From assembly GCA_905210875.1 (NCBI GenBank), contig CAJLYN010000157.1, positions 1 through 5,560 of the forward strand: a DNA stretch of 5,560 nucleotides, read 5' to 3'. The position numbers and the translations under genes were made by a program. Positions 1 through 4,953 of the stretch are shown one piece after another; positions within the stretch are counted from its first letter, which is position 1, and each line of letters opens with the position of its first letter. The DNA is from an uncultured Bacteroides sp. Its GTDB lineage: Bacteria; Bacteroidota; Bacteroidia; Bacteroidales; UBA11471. The notes under the pieces are model-generated. The model was not told the origin of the DNA, made no database searches, and saw nothing but the letters and a program-made list of their open reading frames with translations.

Positions 1-36
1 CCCCTCTCTCTTTGGCGGAATTGTGCGATGGGGCTG

Positions 37-810
37 TTATTTGATGTTTCCCCGCAGGCGAGTGAGGTATTCCTGCATGGCGGCACTGTCTTTCCGGGCC
101 ACGATGTCTTGGAGGTGGGCCAGGTTCTCCTGAATCTTTTCCAGCTGTTCGCTGGTGTGGGGGTTGAAGAGAATTTCGCTAATCAGGTAGTCGTCTTCCG
201 AGAAGAGACCGCGGGCAATGTTCATGTGCTTCTTGAAGGTGGTACCCGGGGCGTCCTGGTGCTTCATGATGGAGGCGAATACCATGGTCGAGGCAAACGG
301 TATGGAGAGCGAGTAGGCTATCGTCTCGTCGTGTTGCTTGAAGGTGTACTCAAAGATGTTGAGATGCAGGCGGCTGTACAGGTCTTTGAAGAAAACTTTT
401 CCCAGATGATTCGATTCGGAGATGATGATGGTGTTCTCCTCGGAGAGGTTGCTGAGGTTGGCAAACGTGGGACCGAACATGGGGTGTGTCGACACAAACG
501 GGTGCTTTACCTTGGCATAGAACTCCGGCAGTCCGGTTTTTACCGAAGCGATGTCCGATATGATGCAGCTCTCGGGAATATGAGGTAGCACGGCTTCGAA
601 TGCCGGTATGGTGTATTTTACGGTGGCGGCGTTGATGAGCAGTTCGGGCTTGAAAGCCTCAATTTCTTCCATCGTCGTCATGCGCTGGGTGTTGAAGGTA
701 AACCTCAGCCGCTGCGGGTCGGTGTCGTAGATACCCACCTCATGCTCAAAACTCAACACGTCGGCAAAGAACGAACCCATCTTACCGGCGCCTAAAATCA
801 GTATTTTCAT
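37..810 (-). CDS. tyrA: Prephenate dehydrogenase (TyrA), last gene of the aromatic operon in the window
   Basis: This 257-residue protein should convert prephenate to 4-hydroxyphenylpyruvate with NAD(P)+, the committed step to tyrosine, in the cytoplasm. The N-terminus is a dinucleotide-binding Rossmann motif, GAGKMG at residues 7-12, with an acidic residue (D29 or D31) near the end of the second strand. SDIASVK (85-91) and STHPMFGP (107-114) match the TyrA active-site region, with H109 the likely catalytic histidine. HDETIAYSLSIPF (160-172) corresponds to the family HDxxxAxxS segment in the helical C-terminal domain. It is short: there is no fused chorismate mutase and no C-terminal ACT domain, so direct Tyr feedback through an ACT domain is not expected. 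The ATG at 810 lies 10 bp after the upstream stop and is preceded by AAAAGGA, a plausible ribosome-binding site. An arogenate preference cannot be excluded. Confidence 0.93.
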   Translation of the reverse strand: MKILILGAGKMGSFFADVLSFEHEVGIYDTDPQRLRFTFNTQRMTTMEEIEAFKPELLINAATVKYTIPAFEAVLPHIPESCIISDIASVKTGLPEFYAKVKHPFVSTHPMFGPTFANLSNLSEENTIIISESNHLGKVFFKDLYSRLHLNIFEYTFKQHDETIAYSLSIPFASTMVFASIMKHQDAPGTTFKKHMNIARGLFSEDDYLISEILFNPHTSEQLEKIQENLAHLQDIVARKDSAAMQEYLTRLRGNIK

Positions 811-820
811 CGTCCTTTTC

Positions 821-1897
821 TTATTTGTTGATGATGACCATCTGCTGGCGTATCGACTCTTCGTGTATGGCTGCCAAAATGGTTTTCATGAATTCTCCGT
901 CCATGTCCAGATCTTGAGCCTGGCTCACCCGTTTGCTGAGAATCTCGTCATATCGGGCCGTTTGCAGAATGGGCATGTCGTGCTCTTTCTTGTATAGTCC
1001 GATTTCGCGCGACACCCGCATACGTTTCGACAGCAGGTCGAGCAGTTGGTTGTCGAGTTCGTCGATTTGGCGACGCAGTTCGTTCAAGTTCTCGGTGCTT
1101 TGTGACGTTTCACGCACGATGAGCATGTCGAGAATGTAGGCCAGCACGTCGGGTTTTACCTGTTGCGAGGCGTCGCTCCAAGCGTTGTCGGGGTTACAGT
1201 GCGATTCAATGATGAGACCGTCGAATCCGAGGTCCATAGCCTGTTGGCAGAGCGGAGCGATGAGGTCGCGTTTGCCGCCTATGTGGCTGGGGTCGCAGAT
1301 GATGGGCAGGTTGGGAAAGCGGCGGCGCAATTCGATGGGAATGTGCCATTGCGGCAGGTTGCGGTAGATGCGCTTGTCGTAGGCGCTGAATCCACGGTGT
1401 ATCACGCCGATTTTGCGTATGCCTGCGTTGTAGATGCGCTCTACGGCACCAACCCACAGTTCGAGGTCGGGGTTGACCGGGTTTTTGATGAGTATGGGTA
1501 TGTCTACACCTTTCAGTGCGTCGGCGATTTCCTGCATCGAAAAGGGATTGGCTGCCGTGCGTGCTCCGATCCAGAGTATGTCTACGCCGTATTTGAGGGC
1601 TTCGAATACATGGTATTGGTTGGCTACCTCGGTAGCTACATACATGCCGGTCTCTTCTTTGACACGTTTCAGCCAGGGAAGGCCGACGGTTCCCACGCCT
1701 TCAAATCCACCCGGTTTGGTGCGGGGTTTCCATATTCCGGCCCGGAATATCTTGATGCCCTGAGCTGCCAGTTCCTTGGCGGTTTCGAGTACTTGCTCTT
1801 CGGTTTCGGCGCTGCACGGGCCGGCGATGACGAGCGGACGTTTGTTTTCGATACCCGGCAGGGTAATCGGTTCGAGATTCATGATAGAGTCTGCCAT
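821..1897 (-). CDS. aroF: Bifunctional DAHP synthase (class I, KDO8P-synthase-like) / chorismate mutase (AroQ) fusion
   Basis: This 358-residue fusion joins the first step of the shikimate pathway (phosphoenolpyruvate plus erythrose 4-phosphate to DAHP) with the chorismate-to-prephenate rearrangement. Residues about 15-262 form the DAHP synthase barrel: AGPCS (25-29, C28 a likely metal ligand), KPRT (57-60), GAR (111-113), KNP (138-140), HRG (167-169), DPSH (202-205, H205 likely metal ligand) and IESH (230-233, E231). Residues about 270-355 are an AroQ-type all-helical chorismate mutase: LNELRRQIDELDNQLLDLLS opens it, with R275/R276, R292/R294, K303/K304 and R315 as candidate substrate-binding residues. 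No regulatory N-terminal extension is present; by analogy with other fusions of this kind, the mutase domain may carry prephenate or chorismate feedback (inference). The start at 1897 is 13 bp after the aminotransferase stop. It is the only chorismate mutase in the window, and both pheA and tyrA depend on its product. Confidence 0.95.
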   Translation of the reverse strand: MADSIMNLEPITLPGIENKRPLVIAGPCSAETEEQVLETAKELAAQGIKIFRAGIWKPRTKPGGFEGVGTVGLPWLKRVKEETGMYVATEVANQYHVFEALKYGVDILWIGARTAANPFSMQEIADALKGVDIPILIKNPVNPDLELWVGAVERIYNAGIRKIGVIHRGFSAYDKRIYRNLPQWHIPIELRRRFPNLPIICDPSHIGGKRDLIAPLCQQAMDLGFDGLIIESHCNPDNAWSDASQQVKPDVLAYILDMLIVRETSQSTENLNELRRQIDELDNQLLDLLSKRMRVSREIGLYKKEHDMPILQTARYDEILSKRVSQAQDLDMDGEFMKTILAAIHEESIRQQMVIINK

Positions 1898-1910
1898 AGT
1901 TATATGATTT

Positions 1911-3101
1911 TTATGATATTCTAATGTGTTCTTTTATGCGTCGGAGAGATTCTTCCAGAGCCTTTTGGTCGGCACAAAGAGAGATGCGCACGTAACGCTC
2001 ACCCTGGCTGCCGAATATGATGCCGGGCGTGATGAAGACACGGGCTTCGTAGAGAACCTTGTCGGCCAGTTCGGTACAGCTGTTCATGGTATCGGGAATC
2101 TTGGCCCAGAGGAACATGCCACGTTGTTTTGGGTCGAACGTGCAGCCCATAGCTTCGGCAATCTGTTCGGCAATGACCCGCCGTTCCCGGTAGATGCGGT
2201 TGTTGCTTTCGTACCAGGAGGCCGGAAGCGACAGAGCGTGGGCGGCAGCCTCCTGCATGGGACGGAATGTACCCGAGTCGATGTTGCTCTTCACACGCAG
2301 TATCCAGGAGACGAATTGGGCGTTTGAGGCCAGCATGCCTACGCGCCACCCAGGCATGTTGTGCGATTTACTCATGGAGTTCATCTCGATGCATATCTCT
2401 TTGGCGCCTGGTATCGACAGAAGACTCATTGGGTTATCGTTGAGTATGAAACTGTAAGGGTTGTCGTTGACTATGATGATGTTGTGGCGTCGCCCGAAGT
2501 CGACCAGCTTTTCAAACAGTTCATGCGAGGCCGGAGCGCCGGTCGGCATGTGCGGATAGTTGACCCACATGAGTTTCACTCCCGAGAGGTCGCATTTGTC
2601 GAGTGCGTCAAAGTCGGGTTGCCACCCGTTCTCTTCGCGCAGTTCATACGGAATGATGCGGGCTTCGGCCAGTCGGCTTACCGAGGTGTAGGTGGGGTAT
2701 CCCGGGTTAGGAACCAGCACGCCGTCGCCGGGATTGAGAAAAGCCAGTGAGATGTGCAGAATACCCTCTTTCGAGCCGATGAGCGGTTGTATTTCACAAC
2801 TCGGGTCGAGTTCTACGCCATACCATTTGTGGTACCAGTCGGCAAAGGCTCGTCGCAACTCGGGTATTCCCACATAAGGTTGATAACCGTGGGTGTTGTC
2901 TTTGCGGCTTTCGCGGCAGAGAGTCTCAATCGTCTCGGCATGGGGTGGACGGTCGGGGCTGCCTATTCCGAGGCTGATGACATTCAGCCCGCGGGCATTC
3001 ATATCGGCTACTTCTTTGAGTTTCTTTGAGAAGTAGTATTCGCTTATCTGGTTTACCCGGTTGGCGGGAACGATATTACAGGTTACATTTTGATTCGGCA
3101 T
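1911..3101 (-). CDS. PLP-dependent class I/II aminotransferase, probable aromatic (or aspartate-type) aminotransferase
   Basis: A 396-residue fold-type I aminotransferase. Visible signatures are SLGIGSPD (43-50), GYPTY (134-138), NYPHMPTG (181-188), D213 and Y216 for cofactor contacts, SMSKSHNMPGWRVG (242-255) with K245 as the PLP Schiff-base lysine, and YVRISL (370-375) with R372 as the likely substrate carboxylate-binding arginine. It resembles the AspC/LL-diaminopimelate aminotransferase-like subgroup. Its place between pheA and the DAHP synthase suggests it transaminates phenylpyruvate and 4-hydroxyphenylpyruvate, or prephenate; that substrate assignment is inferred from context only. The ATG at 3101 is preferred because GGAG lies just upstream of it; an in-frame TTG at 3110 would add three residues. 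With the ATG start, the gene overlaps the end of pheA by 26 bp in another frame, implying translational coupling. One oddity is that the Asn normally just before PTG is Met185. Confidence 0.9.
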   Translation of the reverse strand: MPNQNVTCNIVPANRVNQISEYYFSKKLKEVADMNARGLNVISLGIGSPDRPPHAETIETLCRESRKDNTHGYQPYVGIPELRRAFADWYHKWYGVELDPSCEIQPLIGSKEGILHISLAFLNPGDGVLVPNPGYPTYTSVSRLAEARIIPYELREENGWQPDFDALDKCDLSGVKLMWVNYPHMPTGAPASHELFEKLVDFGRRHNIIIVNDNPYSFILNDNPMSLLSIPGAKEICIEMNSMSKSHNMPGWRVGMLASNAQFVSWILRVKSNIDSGTFRPMQEAAAHALSLPASWYESNNRIYRERRVIAEQIAEAMGCTFDPKQRGMFLWAKIPDTMNSCTELADKVLYEARVFITPGIIFGSQGERYVRISLCADQKALEESLRRIKEHIRIS

Positions 3102-3918
3102 ATTCTCCAAGTATTTTAAGTTCTTTGGTCAGAGGGGTAATGGCATCGACGGCCTGGTGGTAGCGCAGACGGTCTTCGTATACGACGTCGATGTAGAACT
3201 GGTATTCCCATTCGCGGCCGATGATGGGCAGCGACTGTATTTTGGTCAGGTTCATTTTGTAGAATGACAGAATCGAGAGTACCTGCGAGAGGCTGCCTTC
3301 GGTGTGCGGCAGGGTGAAGACGAGGCTCGATTTGTTGCAAACTTTGCCTTTACGCAGGTCGTCGGCCTGCCAACGGTTCGACAAGACGAGGAAGCGGGTC
3401 GAGTTGTGCTTGTTGGTCTCGATGCCTTCCTGCAAGATTTTCAGGCCATACATGGCGGCAACATCTTTTCCGCAGATGGCGGCCCGCCCGTGCAACTTGT
3501 GGCGGAATATGTCTTCGGCGCTCTTGGCTGTGTCTTCGGCTTCGACCGCTTTGAGCCGAGGGTGGGCGTTGAGAAACTCGCGGCACTGCATCAGAGCGAT
3601 AGGGTGGGAGTTGACTTCGGTAATGTCGTCCCAGTCGTCCTCGGGCAGGCACATAATCGAGTGGGAGATATGCAGGCGGGCTTCTCCTACGATTTGCGTG
3701 TCGCTCTCGCGCAGCAATTCATGGTTTTGCAGCAGGCTGCCGGCGATGGTGTTCTCGATGGCCATCAATCCGATGACAGAGTCATCTTTCTTTATGTTTG
3801 AGAAAATATCTTCAAAAGTGGCACAGTAGATGACTTCGATTTCTTCTCCGCTGAAGTAGCGATGAGCGGCGATGTCGTGAAAAGAACCTTTGGCTCCTTG
3901 TATGGCTATACGTTTCAT
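3076..3918 (-). CDS. pheA: Prephenate dehydratase with C-terminal ACT domain (PheA), first gene of the operon
   Basis: This 280-residue monofunctional enzyme converts prephenate to phenylpyruvate, the Phe branch step. The catalytic domain (about 1-180) shows IQGAKGSFHDIAA (6-18), MAIENTIAGSLLQNHELL (52-69), NSHPIALMQC (103-112), EDTAKSAEDI (128-137) and NSTRFLVL (172-179), where T174-R175-F176 is the family TRF motif with the catalytic Thr. An ACT domain (about 197-275) follows, which in relatives binds Phe for feedback inhibition. The usual Phe-binding motifs are altered here: TEGSL (206-210) stands where PGAL is typical and QSLP (228-231) where ESRP is typical. There is no fused chorismate mutase; that activity is supplied by the downstream fusion gene. 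The ATG at 3918 lies 14 nt after the U-tract of terminator 2, so expression should depend on antitermination in the leader. The 3' end overlaps the aminotransferase start. Confidence 0.95.
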   Translation of the reverse strand: MKRIAIQGAKGSFHDIAAHRYFSGEEIEVIYCATFEDIFSNIKKDDSVIGLMAIENTIAGSLLQNHELLRESDTQIVGEARLHISHSIMCLPEDDWDDITEVNSHPIALMQCREFLNAHPRLKAVEAEDTAKSAEDIFRHKLHGRAAICGKDVAAMYGLKILQEGIETNKHNSTRFLVLSNRWQADDLRKGKVCNKSSLVFTLPHTEGSLSQVLSILSFYKMNLTKIQSLPIIGREWEYQFYIDVVYEDRLRYHQAVDAITPLTKELKILGEYAESKCNL

Positions 3919-3932
3919 ATTGGTTGGTTATT

Positions 3933-3967
3933 AAAAAATCCCACTCTTCCGGAGGGAAGGTGGGATT
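3933..3967 (-). terminator. Attenuator terminator 2, directly before pheA
   Basis: On the minus strand AATCCCAC (3967-3960) pairs with GTGGGATT (3944-3937), and CTTCC (3959-3955) pairs with GGAAG (3950-3946). This gives 8 + 5 bp with one bulged A (3945) and a CTCC loop. The right arm runs into six consecutive T residues (3938-3933), so this is a strong intrinsic terminator. It sits 14 nt before the pheA start codon, between promoter and gene, where a simple end-of-operon terminator would make no sense. Its left arm overlaps the stop codon of leader peptide 2 (3968-3966) by two bases. Confidence 0.92.
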
Positions 3968-4013
3968 AACATATCATGGAACTTTTGAGGCACATACGAT
4001 TGCCTCCCACCTT
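3957..4013 (-). promoter_or_regulatory. Antiterminator 2, competing with terminator 2
   Basis: Minus-strand AAGGTGGGA (4013-4005) is perfectly complementary over 9 bp to TCCCACCTT (3965-3957), which is most of the left arm of terminator 2. The two structures therefore cannot coexist. The upstream arm lies in codons 22-24 of leader peptide 2, just past the aromatic run that ends at 4029. A ribosome stalled in that run would leave the arm free; one that moves on would melt it. A smaller hairpin, GAGGCA (4006-4001) with TGCCTC (3992-3987) and an 8-nt loop, could fold inside the antiterminator and shorten its effective loop. Pairing was worked out by eye; no folding energies were computed. Confidence 0.85.
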
Positions 4014-4076
4014 GACGCCTTGTTGCATAAAGTAGAAAAAGTAAAATCCGTAAAATCGAAAATATCGTTGTGCCAT
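3966..4076 (-). CDS. Leader peptide 2 of the aromatic operon (36 aa, Phe/Tyr-rich)
   Basis: A 36-codon reading frame starts at ATG 4076, 17 nt after the U-tract of terminator 1, and stops with TAA at 3968-3966. Residues 5-16 read YFRFYGFYFFYF: six Phe and four Tyr among twelve codons, with no Trp in the whole peptide. The remainder (17-36) is an unremarkable tail containing the antiterminator arm in codons 22-24. The product is presumably not a functional protein but a ribosome-stalling sensor of charged tRNA-Phe and tRNA-Tyr. No promoter element is seen between terminator 1 and this frame, so it should be transcribed only by polymerase that passed terminator 1. No obvious Shine-Dalgarno is present; the upstream stretch is A/T-rich, as is common in Bacteroidetes. 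Compared with leader 1 it is twice as long and runs into its terminator. Confidence 0.85.
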   Translation of the reverse strand: MAQRYFRFYGFYFFYFMQQGVKVGGNRMCLKSSMIC

Positions 4077-4093
4077 ATAATTCGGTATATATT

Positions 4094-4121
4094 AAAAAAT
4101 CCCGTCTTGTGAACGGGATTT
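4094..4121 (-). terminator. Attenuator terminator 1, between the two leader peptides
   Basis: On the minus strand AAATCCCGT (4121-4113) pairs perfectly over 9 bp with ACGGGATTT (4105-4097); a U-G wobble can extend it to leave a CACAA loop. Six T residues run through 4099-4094. It lies after leader peptide 1 and before leader peptide 2, with no complete structural gene before it. Its last 14 nt, GGGATTTTTTAATA, are identical to those of terminator 2. Confidence 0.92.
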
Positions 4122-4159
4122 CATTATTTTATCAATTGTCGGCCACACAAAATCCCGTT
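4112..4159 (-). promoter_or_regulatory. Antiterminator 1, competing with terminator 1
   Basis: Minus-strand AACGGGATTT (4159-4150) is perfectly complementary over 10 bp to AAATCCCGTT (4121-4112), which contains the whole left arm of terminator 1. The same strand segment AAATCCCGT can thus pair either upstream (antiterminator) or downstream (terminator). The upstream arm begins within two nucleotides of the TAA of leader peptide 1 (4163-4161). A ribosome at that stop would cover the arm and favour termination, whereas one stalled in the aromatic codons would leave it free. This matches the classical three-arm arrangement of amino-acid biosynthetic attenuators. Pairing was worked out by eye. 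Confidence 0.88.
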
Positions 4160-4182
4160 TTTACTTTTTGTTAAAGTAAAAA
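4158..4182 (-). promoter_or_regulatory. Possible pause hairpin within leader peptide 1
   Basis: Minus-strand TTTTTACTTT (4182-4173) and AAAGTAAAAA (4167-4158) form a perfect 10-bp inverted repeat around an AACAA loop. It spans the last aromatic codons, the stop codon and the first bases of antiterminator arm 1. In classical attenuators a 1:2 pause hairpin occupies this place and synchronises polymerase with the first ribosome. Nearly all pairs are A-U, so stability is doubtful, and part of the symmetry follows from the Phe/Tyr/Lys codon composition. Confidence 0.5.
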
Positions 4183-4217
4183 TAGAAAAAATAGGTGTAA
4201 CCGAAAGAATGGTTCAT
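4161..4217 (-). CDS. Leader peptide 1 of the aromatic operon (18 aa, Phe/Tyr-rich)
   Basis: The frame from ATG 4217 to TAA 4163-4161 encodes MNHSFGYTYFFYFYFNKK: five Phe and four Tyr in 18 residues, seven of them consecutive (residues 9-15), and no Trp. It starts roughly 20 nt after the predicted transcription start and stops directly before antiterminator arm 1. This geometry and composition mark it as the sensing peptide of a transcription attenuator for the Phe/Tyr genes downstream. Scarcity of charged tRNA-Phe or tRNA-Tyr would stall the ribosome and allow readthrough of terminator 1. There is no clear Shine-Dalgarno; the upstream region is A-rich (AATAAAAACA), as is usual for Bacteroidetes starts. 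It is too short for ordinary gene prediction. Confidence 0.9.
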   Translation of the reverse strand: MNHSFGYTYFFYFYFNKK

Positions 4218-4243
4218 AGTCGATGCTTGTTTTTATTACGCAA

Positions 4244-4251
4244 CAAAGATA
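4244..4251 (-). promoter_or_regulatory. Promoter -7 element of the aromatic operon
   Basis: Minus-strand TATCTTTG fits the Bacteroidetes -7 consensus TAnnTTTG exactly. It lies 26 nt before the start codon of leader peptide 1 and predicts a transcription start near 4240. No good -33 TTG is seen at the expected distance; the upstream region is T-rich. It is the only match I found in the leader region that could drive pheA. Confidence 0.75.
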
Positions 4252-4405
4252 GGTAAAATGAAGAAAAGAAAAAAGTATTTCGCAATTTTTTTTGATAAAA
4301 AGAAAAATAAATCTCCATTCTTCATCAAAAATGTAATATATATAAATATTCTATCCATTTTGTAAGCAATAAGGTCCAAAGTCGGTCGACTTAAATATTT
4401 TTTAT
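4252..4405. other. A/T-rich divergent promoter region between the aromatic operon and mscL
   Basis: This 154-bp stretch lies between the two oppositely directed -7 elements. It is strongly A/T-rich, with several A and T runs that probably act as upstream promoter sequence in both directions. I see no convincing operator palindrome other than a short GTCGAC (4385-4390) near the mscL promoter, and no RNA gene or coding frame worth calling. An antisense frame across it is mostly the reverse of the start of mscL. Confidence 0.5.
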
Positions 4406-4413
4406 TATCTTTG
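4406..4413 (+). promoter_or_regulatory. Promoter -7 element of mscL
   Basis: TATCTTTG matches the Bacteroidetes -7 consensus exactly and lies 20 bp before the mscL ATG. The implied 5' untranslated region is about 13-16 nt. The -33 element is not obvious. Confidence 0.75.
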
Positions 4414-4433
4414 TCTATAATAATAGATTGCAT

Positions 4434-4886
4434 ATGAAAAAGATTCTTCAAGATTTCAAGGCATTTGCCATGCGAGGAAATGTCATTGATATGGCAGTGG
4501 GTGTAATTATCGGAGGGGCATTCGGGAAGATTGTCTCTTCGCTTGTGTCGGATATCATCATGCCGTTGATAGGAGTACTTATAGGTGGCGTTAATTTTAA
4601 AGACTTGAAATGGACGTTTCACTCTCCTTCTCTCGGTAGTGATATACCGGCTCGGGAGGTGGCGGTCAATTATGGAAATTTCATACAGGCGACATTTGAT
4701 TTTTTAGTGATTGCCTTTTCGATATTTCTCTTTGTAAAACTCATATCTCGTTTTTCGCGTAAAAAAGCTGCCGAGGAAGCTGCCAAGCAGGCTTCGGCTG
4801 CGCCCCCGACTGTTTCGGACGAGGTAAAGTTATTGCAGGAAATACGCGATTTACTCAAAGAAAAGAACCCATACCGAGAGAAATAA
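4434..4886 (+). CDS. mscL: Large-conductance mechanosensitive channel MscL
   Basis: This 150-residue inner-membrane protein forms a homopentameric pore that opens under membrane tension and releases solutes during hypo-osmotic shock. The N-terminal amphipathic helix and first transmembrane segment match the family closely: [20 protein letters not shown], then [18 protein letters not shown], then SDIIMPLIG (about residues 14-50). A periplasmic loop follows (about 51-77). The second transmembrane helix is about residues 82-104 ([20 protein letters not shown]), with a basic patch RFSRKK (106-111) after it. The C-terminal cytoplasmic helix (about 126-143, [13 protein letters not shown]) is the usual bundle-forming segment. 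Length is slightly above the typical 130-145. ATG 4434 is chosen over an in-frame TTG at 4428 because it gives the canonical MKKIL start. It is divergent from the aromatic operon and functionally unrelated to it. No hairpin terminator is visible after it. Confidence 0.97.
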   Translation: MKKILQDFKAFAMRGNVIDMAVGVIIGGAFGKIVSSLVSDIIMPLIGVLIGGVNFKDLKWTFHSPSLGSDIPAREVAVNYGNFIQATFDFLVIAFSIFLFVKLISRFSRKKAAEEAAKQASAAPPTVSDEVKLLQEIRDLLKEKNPYREK

Positions 4887-4928
4887 AGAATTTTTTGGCT
4901 GTTATATATTCTTATACCAGGAAATTCG

Positions 4929-4936
4929 TATCTTTG
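4929..4936 (+). promoter_or_regulatory. Promoter -7 element of the small acidic gene
   Basis: TATCTTTG, the third exact match to the Bacteroidetes -7 consensus in the window, lies 17 bp before the ATG at 4954. The gene downstream of mscL therefore probably has its own transcript, though readthrough from mscL is possible because no terminator is seen between them. Confidence 0.7.
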
Positions 4937-4953
4937 GAAAAAAATAGACAGGT

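Noticed and set aside
1..36. Start of a further operon gene after tyrA.
   Set aside because: No start codon or ribosome-binding site is visible on the minus strand in these 36 bases, and no terminator either; nothing can be called.
1163..1924. Long plus-strand open frame (253 codons) opposite the DAHP synthase gene, and similar frames at 28-588, 1926-2327, 3302-3829.
   Set aside because: They are antisense to genes with clear family motifs throughout, have no promoter, no recognisable protein features, and arise from codon bias of the real genes.
3102..3110. TTG at 3110 as the aminotransferase start.
   Set aside because: ATG at 3101 is in frame, has GGAG just upstream, and loses only three residues that no motif needs.
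4077..4093. A second promoter between terminator 1 and leader peptide 2.
   Set aside because: Only 17 nt separate them and no TAnnTTTG element is present, so leader 2 is most simply part of the same transcript.
3924..4112. Plus-strand frame of 62 codons across the pheA leader.
   Set aside because: It is the reverse of leader peptide 2 and both terminator regions; the minus-strand reading explains this sequence in full.
3933..4240. Riboswitch or T-box in the pheA leader.
   Set aside because: Both hairpins are explained by peptide attenuation with aromatic codon runs. I see no T-box motif, and T-boxes are not expected in Bacteroidetes.
4887..4915. AAGAAT...ATTCTT inverted repeat with a T-run after mscL as a terminator.
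   Set aside because: The stem is only six weak pairs around a 17-nt loop and the T-run lies inside the loop rather than after the stem.
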